A stretch of 25,337 bases of DNA from an uncultured Porphyromonadaceae bacterium (GTDB lineage: Bacteria; Bacteroidota; Bacteroidia; Bacteroidales; Muribaculaceae), in the NCBI GenBank assembly GCA_902475285.1, contig CABRZA010000013.1, forward strand, positions 1-25,337, read 5' to 3'. The position numbers were made by a program, and so were the translations under genes. This document shows, one piece after another, positions 7,132 through 14,068 of this stretch; the stretch's first letter is position 1; every line of letters starts with the position of its first letter. A model generated the notes under the pieces. The model ran no database searches. It worked only from the letters and a program-made list of their open reading frames with translations, and was not told the DNA's origin.

Positions 7132-9726
7132 TCATGCGTTGCGGAACACCAGCTCGCCGTCGGCCACATCGATGGTGATGGGGTGCGTGCGGTCGACCTT
7201 CTGGGCCAGGATGTCCTTCGACAGCTGATTGAGCACCAGACGGTGTATGGCACGCTTCACCGGACGGGCGCCGAATTCGGGGTCGTAACCCTCGTCGGCG
7301 AGGAAGCTCAGGGCCTCGGGAGTGATTTTGAGCTCTATGCCCGAGGTATGGGCCAGCATCTTCTGTATCGATTTGATCTGCAGGCCCACAATCTCCTCGA
7401 TTTCGTCGCGGTTGAGGGGGGTGAACATTATGATTTCGTCGATACGGTTGAGGAATTCGGGGCGTATGGTCTGCTTGAGCATCTCGAGCACGGCAGTCTT
7501 GGTCTCTTCCACAGTCTTGTCGCGCGTCTCGGGAGTCATCTTGGCGAAGTTCTCGCGGATTACCGACGAACCCATGTTGGAGGTCATGATTATGATGGTG
7601 TTCTTGAAGTTGACGTTGCGGCCCTTGTTGTCGGTGAGACGACCGTCGTCGAGCACCTGGAGAAGGATATTGAACACATCGGGGTGTGCCTTCTCGATTT
7701 CATCGAAGAGGACCACCGAATACGGCTTGCGGCGCACGGCCTCGGTGAGCTGGCCGCCTTCGTCGTAGCCCACGTATCCGGGAGGCGCTCCAACAAGGCG
7801 CGACACTGAGTGTTTCTCCTGATATTCGCTCATGTCGATACGCGTCATCATATTCTCGTCGTCGAAGAGATATTCGGCCAGAGCCTTGGCGAGCTCGGTC
7901 TTGCCCACGCCAGTCGTACCCAGGAATATGAAGGAGCCGATGGGGCGTTTTGGATCGTTGAGGCCCGCACGGCTGCGACGCACGGCGTCGGCGATGGCGG
8001 CTATGGCCTCGTCCTGGCCCACCACGCGCGAGTGCAGTTCTTCTTCAAGATGCAGGAGCTTGTCCTTCTCGCTCTGCACCATCTTGTTGACGGGGATACC
8101 GGTCCAGCGCGACACCACGTCGGCGATGTCCTCGGCGTCGACTTCCTCCTTGATGAGGGCTTTCTCGCCCTGCATCATGGCAAGCTGCTCCTTCACGGTT
8201 TCTATCTCGCGCTGCTTCTCGGCAATGGAGGAGTAGCGTATCTCGGCCACGCGGGCGTAATCGCCCTCGCGCTGTGCACGGTCGGCCTCGAAGTTGAGTT
8301 GCTCGATGGCCTCCTTGGCCTGCTGTATGCGGTTGATGAGCTCGCGCTCGGCCTTCCACTTGGCGGAGAACTCCTTCTCCTCCTCGCGCATCTCGGCTAT
8401 CTCGCGCTCTATCTGCGCCACCTCGTCGTCGCGGCCTTCGCGCTTGATGGCCTCGCGCTCGATTTCCTTCTGTGCTATGCGGCGCGTGATGTCGTCGAGC
8501 GCCTGGGGTACGGAGTCGATTTCGAGCTTGAGCTTCGAGGCGGCCTCGTCGATGAGGTCGATGGCCTTGTCGGGCAGGAAACGGTCGGTGATGTAGCGCT
8601 CCGAGAGCTGCACGGCGGCGATGATGGCCTCATCGCGGATACGCACGTGGTGGTGGTTCTCGTAACGCTCTTTGAGGCCGCGGAGGATGGCGATTGCCGA
8701 GGCCTCGTCGGGCTCGTCGACCATCACTTTCTGGAAGCGGCGCTCCAGTGCCTTGTCCTTCTCGAAATATTTCTGATATTCGTCGAGGGTGGTGGCGCCG
8801 ATGGAGCGGAGCTCACCGCGCGCCAGAGCGGGTTTGAGGATGTTGGCCGCATCCATGGCACCCTCACCCTTGCCCGCACCCACGAGGGTATGGATTTCGT
8901 CGATGAAGAGGATGATTTCGCCATCGGCTGCCGTCACTTCGTTGACTATGGCCTTGAGGCGCTCCTCGAACTCGCCCTTGTATTTCGCACCGGCCACAAG
9001 TGCACCCATATCGAGCGAATAAATCTGCTTGGTGCGCAGGTTTTCGGGCACGTCGCCGCGCACTATACGGTGGGCCAGACCCTCGGCGATGGCAGTCTTG
9101 CCTGTGCCCGGCTCGCCGATGAGCATGGGGTTGTTCTTGGTTCGGCGGGAAAGTATCTGCAACACGCGGCGTATCTCCTCGTCGCGGCCTATCACGGGGT
9201 CGAGTTTGCCCGCACGGGCACGCTCGTTGAGGTTCACGGCATATTTGGAAAGGGCGTTGTAGGTCTCCTCGGCGCCCTGGTCGGTGGCTTTCTTGCCCTT
9301 GCGGAGCTCGTCGACTGCGGCCTGAAGCTCCTTCTTGCCCAGGCCGGCGTCTTTAAGAACGGTAGAGGCCGGAGAGTTGATTTCGAAGATGGCCATCAGC
9401 AGAGCCTCGAGCGTAACGTACTGGTCGCCGAGCTGCTTGGCGATGTCGAGGGCTTTTTGCAGAACATCGTTTGACGAACGGCTGAGGTAGGGCTCCGAGC
9501 CCGACACCTTCGGAAGAGAGGCTATCTCGGCGTCGACCTGACGGGTCACTACGGCCGGATTGGCTCCAACCTTCTGAAAAATGAAGTTTACCACCGTTTC
9601 GCCTTCGTCGATGACACCTTTAAGCAGGCACACGGGTTCAATGGCCTGTGTGCCGGCGCCGCGCGTGATTTCGACGGCCTTCTGTATGGCCTCCTGCGAC
9701 TTAATGGTGAAATTGTTGAAGTTCAT
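7132..9726 (-). CDS. clpB: ATP-dependent disaggregase ClpB
   Basis: An 864-residue Hsp100 chaperone that threads aggregated proteins through its hexamer with DnaK/DnaJ/GrpE. The N-terminal Clp_N double repeat occupies about 1-145. AAA+ module 1 has Walker A GEPGTGKT (204-211) and Walker B IILFIDEIH. A long coiled-coil middle domain (about 400-520, charged EREIAEMREEEKE) distinguishes ClpB from ClpA and ClpC. AAA+ module 2 has GTTGVGKT (603-610) and VVLFDEIEKAHPD. The C-terminus lacks a ClpP-binding IGF loop. It is full length and starts at the ATG at 9726. No CIRCE element or TAnnTTTG box was found upstream, but the 298-base gap to the divergent gene holds several palindromes that may be repressor sites. 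Confidence 0.97.
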   Translation of the reverse strand: MNFNNFTIKSQEAIQKAVEITRGAGTQAIEPVCLLKGVIDEGETVVNFIFQKVGANPAVVTRQVDAEIASLPKVSGSEPYLSRSSNDVLQKALDIAKQLGDQYVTLEALLMAIFEINSPASTVLKDAGLGKKELQAAVDELRKGKKATDQGAEETYNALSKYAVNLNERARAGKLDPVIGRDEEIRRVLQILSRRTKNNPMLIGEPGTGKTAIAEGLAHRIVRGDVPENLRTKQIYSLDMGALVAGAKYKGEFEERLKAIVNEVTAADGEIILFIDEIHTLVGAGKGEGAMDAANILKPALARGELRSIGATTLDEYQKYFEKDKALERRFQKVMVDEPDEASAIAILRGLKERYENHHHVRIRDEAIIAAVQLSERYITDRFLPDKAIDLIDEAASKLKLEIDSVPQALDDITRRIAQKEIEREAIKREGRDDEVAQIEREIAEMREEEKEFSAKWKAERELINRIQQAKEAIEQLNFEADRAQREGDYARVAEIRYSSIAEKQREIETVKEQLAMMQGEKALIKEEVDAEDIADVVSRWTGIPVNKMVQSEKDKLLHLEEELHSRVVGQDEAIAAIADAVRRSRAGLNDPKRPIGSFIFLGTTGVGKTELAKALAEYLFDDENMMTRIDMSEYQEKHSVSRLVGAPPGYVGYDEGGQLTEAVRRKPYSVVLFDEIEKAHPDVFNILLQVLDDGRLTDNKGRNVNFKNTIIIMTSNMGSSVIRENFAKMTPETRDKTVEETKTAVLEMLKQTIRPEFLNRIDEIIMFTPLNRDEIEEIVGLQIKSIQKMLAHTSGIELKITPEALSFLADEGYDPEFGARPVKRAIHRLVLNQLSKDILAQKVDRTHPITIDVADGELVFRNA

Positions 9727-10024
9727 AATATGGTGTGTTGAATGTTTTCTGATTAATATACATCGTCCGCGCTCCGCCGGCGCGGCAGTTATACTCTTAA
9801 CAACAGCCGCGGCTGTTTGGTTCTATCGCCACGCAGAATCGGACACGGCTTCACATATCCCTATGCAATTTCCGTGCCAAAGCCACAGCAGTGTGGCGAA
9901 TATCTTCACACTGTGCCAAAATGCGACAAAAAGTCACTTTTCGCATTTGAATTTTAGATTTTTTCAACTCTTTTGCGTATTTTTGCAGCATCAAATTCTC
10001 CGTCAACATTTTCATAAGTTTCTT
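9727..10024. promoter_or_regulatory. Divergent clpB / GYF intergenic region with palindromes
   Basis: This 298-base gap has no credible gene. It holds a perfect 16-base palindrome AACAGCCGCGGCTGTT (9802-9817); a hairpin GCCACA-gcag-TGTGGC (9882-9897); an overlapping repeat CAGTGTG (9889-9895) / CACACTG (9907-9913) that cannot form at the same time; and AAATGCGA (9919-9926) / TCGCATTT (9941-9948). A -7 box for the plus-strand gene lies at 9978. These are plausible operator or attenuator sites; which regulator uses them is unknown. Confidence 0.55.
9978..9985 (+). promoter_or_regulatory. Promoter -7 box for the GYF-CD225 pair
   Basis: TATTTTTG matches TAnnTTTG, 39 bases before the ATG at 10025. 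No TTTG at the expected distance (TTTA at 9953-9956 is nearest). The AAATGCGA/TCGCATTT inverted repeat lies just upstream, where a repressor could block it. Confidence 0.6.
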
Positions 10025-10564
10025 ATGACTGAATATTACATCATTGACCGCAACGGCAACCAGGTGGGCCCGATTACTGAAGCCCAGTTCCGAAACCATG
10101 GCGTGACGGCTCAGACATATGTGTGGACATCCGGCATGGCAGAATGGCTGCCCGCCGGACGTGTGCCCGCGCTGGCACACCTCTTCGCCCAGCAGGCTCC
10201 CAGCCAGCAACCTTACCAGCAGCCATATCAGCAGCAGCCATATCAGCAGCAGCCATATCAGCAGCCCCAGTATCAACAGCCGCAATATCAGCAGCAACCC
10301 TACCAGCAGCCTTCGGTATGCCCGCCCACTTATCTGGCGTGGTCGATTATCGCAACCCTACTGTGCTGCCTTCCCTTCGGCATCGTGGCCATTGTCTACG
10401 CCTCCAAAGTGTCGGGCCTCTGGGCGCAGGGCCGCTACGACGAAGCCCAGCGAGCTTCAAATACAGCCAAGAACTGGGTCATTGCCTCCGCCTTAACCGG
10501 CGTGGCATGGGTTATAGTAAGCTTCGCCTTCGGCTTCATGAGCACTTTCCTCAGCATGCTCTAA
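10025..10564 (+). CDS. GYF_2 domain-CD225 (dispanin-like) membrane protein, first copy
   Basis: A 179-residue protein in three parts. An N-terminal GYF_2/DUF4339 domain (about 1-55) has YYIIDRNGNQVGPITEAQF and YVWTSGMAEWLPAG. A Gln/Pro/Tyr linker (about 60-96) is built from QQPY and QQQPY units. A C-terminal CD225/dispanin membrane domain (about 97-175) has a CCLPFGIVAIV helix, the conserved loop KVSGLWAQGRYDEA, SNTAKNW, and a second helix. GYF_2 domains bind proline-rich peptides in some families, so the linker could be a ligand of its own or its neighbour's domain (inference). Function in bacteria is unknown. It starts at ATG 10025 and is followed after 21 bases by a paralogue. Confidence 0.88.
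   Translation: MTEYYIIDRNGNQVGPITEAQFRNHGVTAQTYVWTSGMAEWLPAGRVPALAHLFAQQAPSQQPYQQPYQQQPYQQQPYQQPQYQQPQYQQQPYQQPSVCPPTYLAWSIIATLLCCLPFGIVAIVYASKVSGLWAQGRYDEAQRASNTAKNWVIASALTGVAWVIVSFAFGFMSTFLSML
10205..10312 (+). repeat. In-frame 15-base tandem repeat in the GYF linker
   Basis: After a 12-base unit there are five 15-base units (10229-10303), each beginning CAGCAG or CAACAG and encoding QQQPY or QQPQY; the first two full units are identical. The repeat is a whole number of codons, so slippage would change linker length without breaking the frame. Confidence 0.85.
10304..10490 (+). repeat. Paralogous 187-base block shared by the two GYF-CD225 genes
   Basis: Aligns without gaps to 10907-11093 and encodes the CD225 region PSVCPP...NWVIAS. 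It includes an exact 20-base run starting CTTCGGCATCG, extending a little further. The similarity ends sharply at the repeat linker upstream, showing that the membrane domain is conserved while the linkers changed. Confidence 0.75.
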
Positions 10565-10585
10565 ACTGCCGAATCTCCGCAACAC

Positions 10586-11158
10586 ATGGCGTCATATTAT
10601 TTTATCGACCCGCAGAGGCAGCGGCGCGGCCCCATCGAGGAGTCGCAGCTTCTCGCCGCCGGCGTCACTGCCGACACATATGTGTGGAAGGTGGGCATGG
10701 AGCAATGGGAAAAAGCCGGCACCGTACCCTCGCTGCGATATATCTTTGTAGGCGAAGCCGCCGTGCCCCCGCGCCCTTCCACCGAAATCCGCGAGACAAG
10801 CCGCCACAACCCTCCGCGAGCATCCACGGTGATACGCGAGATCAGCCGCCAGCAGAGCACCCGCCCCGATGCAGGACAACAGCAGCAATATGCTCAGGCA
10901 CTGCATCAGCAGCCATCGGTATGCCCGCCCTCGTATTTGGCATTGGCCATCTTATCCACACTCCTCTGCTGCCTCCCCTTCGGCATCGTGGCCATTGTCT
11001 TCGCCGCCAAGGTGTCGGGGCTATGGCGTCAGGGCCGCTATGACGAGGCCCGGAGCGCATCAAACACTGCCAAAAACTGGGTCATTGCATCCGTGGTCTG
11101 CGCTCTGGTGTATTATGTCGCCGCCATAGGCCTCATCGCCGTAGCCGGCGGTATTTAG
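10586..11158 (+). CDS. GYF_2 domain-CD225 (dispanin-like) membrane protein, second copy
   Basis: A 190-residue tandem paralogue of the preceding gene. The N-terminal GYF_2 domain (about 1-55) has YYFIDPQRQRRGPIEESQL and YVWKVGMEQWEKAG. The linker (about 60-108) differs from copy one: it is basic, with a doubled element (STEIRETSRHN and STVIREISRQQ), and only a short QQQQ run. The CD225 domain (about 109-185) keeps CCLPFGIVAIV, KVSGLW, QGRYDEA, SNTAKNWVIAS. It starts at ATG 10586, 21 bases after copy one, so the two are surely co-transcribed. The pair may form a hetero-oligomer in the inner membrane (inference). Confidence 0.88.
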   Translation: MASYYFIDPQRQRRGPIEESQLLAAGVTADTYVWKVGMEQWEKAGTVPSLRYIFVGEAAVPPRPSTEIRETSRHNPPRASTVIREISRQQSTRPDAGQQQQYAQALHQQPSVCPPSYLALAILSTLLCCLPFGIVAIVFAAKVSGLWRQGRYDEARSASNTAKNWVIASVVCALVYYVAAIGLIAVAGGI

Positions 11159-11188
11159 GCTGCCGCAACCCTACCTTCCCGAACCTTT

Positions 11189-11238
11189 CCCGCCGAGCGG
11201 GTGTTAGTAATTTAAATTATGAAAACCAACACCCGCTC
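11189..11238 (+). promoter_or_regulatory. Mutually exclusive hairpins around the first start codon
   Basis: Perfect 11-base inverted repeat GAGCGGGTGTT (11195-11205) / AACACCCGCTC (11228-11238) with a 22-base loop that holds the ATG at 11219 and a 10-base palindrome AATTTAAATT (11209-11218). The upstream arm can also pair in a short hairpin CCCGC-cga-GCGGG (11189-11201), so the two folds compete. The long fold would hide the first start, while the next ATG at 11243 lies just beyond it. Confidence 0.65.
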
Positions 11239-11716
11239 AACTATGAAAGAAATAGCTCTTGTCGGCACCGTGTGCCGCGTGCAGGCCGACGTCCTCGGCG
11301 AACTCCTCGCGCGCGGCCTCAGCGTCAACGCAATGGTCGACAATCCCGAACATGTGATGATCGACGATACCCGCCTCACCGTGACGCATCTCCCCATCGA
11401 AGACCACGCACGCGTGGTGGAAGCCCTCGAAGGCTACCACGACATTGTCCTAACCTATAACGACGACCTCGCCGACGCCTATACAAACAACCTCACGCTC
11501 CGATACTTCATCGACACCGTGCACGCCGCAAGCGAAGCCGGCGTGGCACGAGTTATCGTAGTGGGCTCGCCCGATTCGTCGGCATACTTCGTGACCGACC
11601 TGCGCCGCCTCGACGACATCGACTGGGTATTCATCTCCACCGAAGGCGATTTCGCCGGGCACGTTGCCGAGGAGCTCACACAGCCCCGTTTCCACAGCGA
11701 AGTGTTCGCAGAATAA
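11219..11716 (+). CDS. Degenerate NAD(P)-binding Rossmann-like protein
   Basis: A 165-residue protein (157 if it starts at ATG 11243, which gives MKEIALVGTV). It has the beta-alpha order of NAD(P)H-binding epimerase-like proteins: IALVGTV, then LLARGLSVNAMVDNPEH, then the NNLTLRYFIDTVHAASEAGVARVIVVGS segment. The nucleotide motif GxxGxxG is missing (GTVCRVQADV) and the protein is shorter than usual family members (about 200 or more), so it may not bind a cofactor or may bind another ligand. It is probably a pseudoenzyme or small-ligand binder (inference). The unusual hairpin pair before the gene suggests control of its translation. It follows the GYF pair by 60 bases and may share their transcript. 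Confidence 0.7.
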   Translation: MKTNTRSTMKEIALVGTVCRVQADVLGELLARGLSVNAMVDNPEHVMIDDTRLTVTHLPIEDHARVVEALEGYHDIVLTYNDDLADAYTNNLTLRYFIDTVHAASEAGVARVIVVGSPDSSAYFVTDLRRLDDIDWVFISTEGDFAGHVAEELTQPRFHSEVFAE

Positions 11717-11745
11717 TTTCTCATCCTTCTCTCTCCATTTTTCAT

Positions 11746-11773
11746 GCGGGAGCGCTGCTGTGGGCGTTCCCGC
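11746..11773 (+). terminator. Terminator after the NAD-binding-like gene
   Basis: GCGGGAGCGC (11746-11755) pairs with GCGTTCCCGC (11764-11773) over 10 base pairs with one G-U, 8-base loop, then ATACTGTTTCT. The U-tract is weak. Confidence 0.55.
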
Positions 11774-11792
11774 ATACTGTTTCTATCCTACG

Positions 11793-11824
11793 CTTGCCTT
11801 TTCGGCGCTTTTTTGTTAATTTTG
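11793..11824 (+). promoter_or_regulatory. Promoter for the YihY-ridA unit
   Basis: CTTG (11793-11796, three of four matches to TTTG), 20 bases, then TAATTTTG (11817-11824, full match to TAnnTTTG). The predicted start lies a few bases before the ATG at 11846. Confidence 0.65.
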
Positions 11825-11845
11825 CATCGCAACAGAAAATAGCCC

Positions 11846-13222
11846 ATGGCCGACGACAAACCAACACCCACCCCCGCGAACTCCGCCAAGCCCAAGGGCC
11901 TGGTCGACAAAGTCATGGCCTTGGTCGACTACCTCACCACCGGCATTTGGAGCGACCCCAGGCGCACCTGGTGGCTCAACGCTCTGCGAACGCTCAACCT
12001 TTCGGTCACATCGTTCCTCAACCGCGACATCCAGACCCAGGCCTGCGCCATGACCTACCGCACGCTCCTCGCGGTAGTGCCGGCACTCGCCCTCCTCTTC
12101 GCCATCGGGCGCGGCTTCGGCATTCAGGACGTTCTCCAAGACGAGCTATTCCACCTCTTCCCCGCCCAACGTATGGCCATAAAATACGCCATAGGCTTCG
12201 TGGACACCTACATGCAGCAGACTTCCGAAGGCATATTCTTAGGTGTCGGCATAGTCTTCCTACTCTGGACGCTCATCTCCCTGCTGGGCAACGTCGAAGA
12301 TTCATTCAACCTCATATGGGGGCAGAAAGCCGGCCGCAGCCTATGGCGAAAGATAAGCGACTACACGGCCACGCTCCTAATACTCCCCGTACTCATGATT
12401 TGCGCAAGCGGCATTTCGCTCCTCCTCAGCTCCACGCTGCGCGACATCTTCCATTTCAGCTTCATGACGCCAGTTATCACAGGCCTCCTCGAAGGGGCAA
12501 AATGCGTGATGACATTCCTCTTCTTCACCGCCGTCTACATGCTCATCCCCAACACAAAGGTGAAATTCAAATACGCCTTCATTTCGGGCTGCATAGCCGG
12601 CACCGCATTCATGGTGCTCCAATGGCTTTTCCTCACCGGCACGCTCTATGTAACTCGCTACAACGCCATCTACGGCTCCATCGCATTCCTGCCCCTCCTC
12701 CTGCTGTGGATGCAGCTGGCGTGGATGATATGCCTGGCCGGCGCAGTGATATGCTACTCCTCGCAGAACGTATTCGCATTCAGCCTCGACCGCGAGGTAA
12801 CGGCAATATCGCAAAGCTACCGCGACAAGGTGACGCTTGCCATTGCCGCCGCAATTGCATACCGCTTTGTCAACGACATGCCGCCGGCAACCGCACGCGA
12901 CATCATGAACGTCTACGACCTCCCGGCGCGCCTCGTCACCGGAGTCACCGACAGCCTTTGCGCCGTGGGCATTTGCAACCGCGTGCTCATTCCCGACGAA
13001 AAAGAGGTCTACGGCTTCCAGCTCGCCGTCGACCCCGCCAAACTCTCCGTAGCAGCCCTGCACCGCCGCCTCTACGACCACGGCACGGCCGGATTCATAG
13101 GCAGCTTCGTCTCCAACTTCCCAGGAGTAATCGCGCTGTCCGACAAAATAGCCGAAGCCTACGGCAATGTCGCCGGCGACGTAATGCTCGCCGACCTTGT
13201 GAACCCAAAAATCGACAAATAA
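11846..13222 (+). CDS. YihY/BrkB-family inner membrane protein
   Basis: A 458-residue polytopic protein of the YihY (virulence factor BrkB, formerly mis-named RNase BN) family. After a polar N-terminus (about 1-65) come six hydrophobic segments, at about 70-92, 128-150, 172-197, 215-240, 250-275 and 283-307. Family marks: QACAMTYRTLLAVVPALALL, FLLWTLISLLGNVEDSFNLIWG and the loop YNAIYGSIAFLPLLLLWMQLAW. A long cytoplasmic tail (about 310-458) with a winged-helix-like character is typical of Bacteroidetes members. The exact role is unknown; exporter or envelope functions have been proposed. It starts at ATG 11846 behind a promoter. ridA follows 22 bases after its stop. Confidence 0.92.
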   Translation: MADDKPTPTPANSAKPKGLVDKVMALVDYLTTGIWSDPRRTWWLNALRTLNLSVTSFLNRDIQTQACAMTYRTLLAVVPALALLFAIGRGFGIQDVLQDELFHLFPAQRMAIKYAIGFVDTYMQQTSEGIFLGVGIVFLLWTLISLLGNVEDSFNLIWGQKAGRSLWRKISDYTATLLILPVLMICASGISLLLSSTLRDIFHFSFMTPVITGLLEGAKCVMTFLFFTAVYMLIPNTKVKFKYAFISGCIAGTAFMVLQWLFLTGTLYVTRYNAIYGSIAFLPLLLLWMQLAWMICLAGAVICYSSQNVFAFSLDREVTAISQSYRDKVTLAIAAAIAYRFVNDMPPATARDIMNVYDLPARLVTGVTDSLCAVGICNRVLIPDEKEVYGFQLAVDPAKLSVAALHRRLYDHGTAGFIGSFVSNFPGVIALSDKIAEAYGNVAGDVMLADLVNPKIDK

Positions 13223-13244
13223 CATTCAACCAACAATATAACCA

Positions 13245-13619
13245 ATGAAAAAAGCAATAAGCACCACCGCCGCTCCCGGAGCCATCGGCCCTTACAGCCA
13301 GGCCATCGACACGGGCACATTCGTCTATGCTTCCGGACAGATTCCCGTCGACCCCGCCACCGGCCTCGTACCCGAAGGCATCGAAGCCCAGACGGCACAG
13401 TCGCTGGCCAACGTAAAGGCCATCCTCGCCGAAGCCGGTCTCACCACCGACAATGTGGTGAAAACCACCGTATTCCTCCACGACATCGCCGACTTTGCCG
13501 CCATGAACGCCGTCTATGCCACGGCCTTCACCGAACCCTATCCCGCACGCTCGGCCGTGGCCGTACGCGACCTCCCCAAGGGTGTTCTCGTCGAAATCGA
13601 AGTCATTGCCTGCCGATGA
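13245..13619 (+). CDS. ridA: Enamine/imine deaminase RidA
   Basis: A 124-residue YjgF/YER057c/UK114 protein that hydrolyses reactive enamines and imines (such as 2-aminoacrylate from serine dehydration) to keto acids and ammonia, protecting PLP enzymes in the cytoplasm. Active-site residues are present: Y17 (GPYSQA), R102 (YPARSAVAV) and E118 (VEIEVIA). The length is typical for a trimer-forming family member. It starts at ATG 13245, 22 bases after the YihY gene with no terminator between, so it is probably co-transcribed. Confidence 0.93.
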   Translation: MKKAISTTAAPGAIGPYSQAIDTGTFVYASGQIPVDPATGLVPEGIEAQTAQSLANVKAILAEAGLTTDNVVKTTVFLHDIADFAAMNAVYATAFTEPYPARSAVAVRDLPKGVLVEIEVIACR

Positions 13620-13651
13620 AACGCCGATTTTTCGGAGCTGTACGTTAAAAA

Positions 13652-13683
13652 TTTGCTTATGTGAAAAATAATGCATAAATTTG
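13652..13683 (+). promoter_or_regulatory. Promoter of rpmH
   Basis: Perfect Bacteroidota promoter: TTTG (13652-13655), 20 bases, TAAATTTG (13676-13683). About 42 bases separate the -7 box from the rpmH ATG. Confidence 0.85.
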
Positions 13684-13725
13684 CACTCCGAAAATACCGC
13701 AACAAATAGAAAATAACATAAGGCA

Positions 13726-13881
13726 ATGAAAAGAACATTCCAACCCTCTAACCGCAAGCGCGTTAACAAGCATGGTTTCCGCGAAAGAATGGCCACACCC
13801 AACGGCCGCAAAGTACTTGCCCGCCGTCGCGCAAAAGGCCGTGCATCGCTCACTGTATCCGACCATATCGCCGGTAAGTAA
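13726..13881 (+). CDS. rpmH: 50S ribosomal protein L34
   Basis: A 51-residue basic protein starting MKRTFQPSNRKRVNKHGF and continuing RERMATPNGRKVLARRRAKG, the unmistakable L34 core. It binds 23S rRNA in the large subunit. It has its own strong promoter 42 bases upstream. The usual partner rnpA is not adjacent, a known arrangement in Bacteroidota. After the stop comes a structured non-coding stretch, then a terminator. Confidence 0.97.
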   Translation: MKRTFQPSNRKRVNKHGFRERMATPNGRKVLARRRAKGRASLTVSDHIAGK

Positions 13882-13890
13882 GTAAGTTTT

Positions 13891-13963
13891 GCGCCAACGG
13901 CAATAGCCTCGGAGAGGCGCCGTTGTGGTTAGCCCCATGCCAAGCTTGGGGTCCGCGCCAACG
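13891..13963 (+). other. Structured non-coding stretch after rpmH (possible small RNA)
   Basis: Between rpmH and the terminator at 13968 lie two hairpins and a repeated motif. First, CAACGGC-aata-GCCTC-gga-GAGGC-GCCGTTG (13895-13925) is a 12-base-pair stem with a 4-base bulge. Second, CCCCA/TGGGG (13934-13952 approx.) is a short stem. GCGCCAACG occurs twice (13891-13899 and 13955-13963); the second copy could pair with CGTTG at 13921-13925 and rearrange the first stem. No coding potential seen. It could be a structured 3' UTR or a processed small RNA. Confidence 0.45.
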
Positions 13964-13967
13964 ATTT

Positions 13968-14006
13968 AAGCCGCTGTTGCTCCCGCAACCGCGGCTTTCA
14001 ATTTTT
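13968..14006 (+). terminator. Rho-independent terminator of rpmH transcript
   Basis: AAGCCGC-t-GTTGC-tccc-GCAAC-c-GCGGCTT (13968-13997), one internal mismatch, followed by TCAATTTTT. Textbook structure. Confidence 0.85.
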
Positions 14007-14068
14007 ATATACCTCCTCAAACTTTTCGTGCGGCCTCGGCGTTAACTACATATACTATTTATCGCATT

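Noticed and set aside
7810..9474. A 554-codon open frame on the plus strand opposite clpB
   Set aside because: It is an antisense shadow. The translation has repetitive leucine/glycine and histidine runs without domain motifs, while clpB on the minus strand has every expected motif.
10205..10312. CRISPR-like array
   Set aside because: Units are 15 bases without spacers and lie in frame inside a gene; they encode a Gln/Pro/Tyr linker.
11219..11716. Frameshifted longer oxidoreductase
   Set aside because: No continuation of the family was recognised in other frames after 11716, and a terminator-like hairpin follows within 30 bases, so the short length appears genuine.
13891..13963. tRNA or 4.5S RNA gene after rpmH
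   Set aside because: No cloverleaf, no anticodon arm, no T-loop GTTCRA, and no SRP helix motif.
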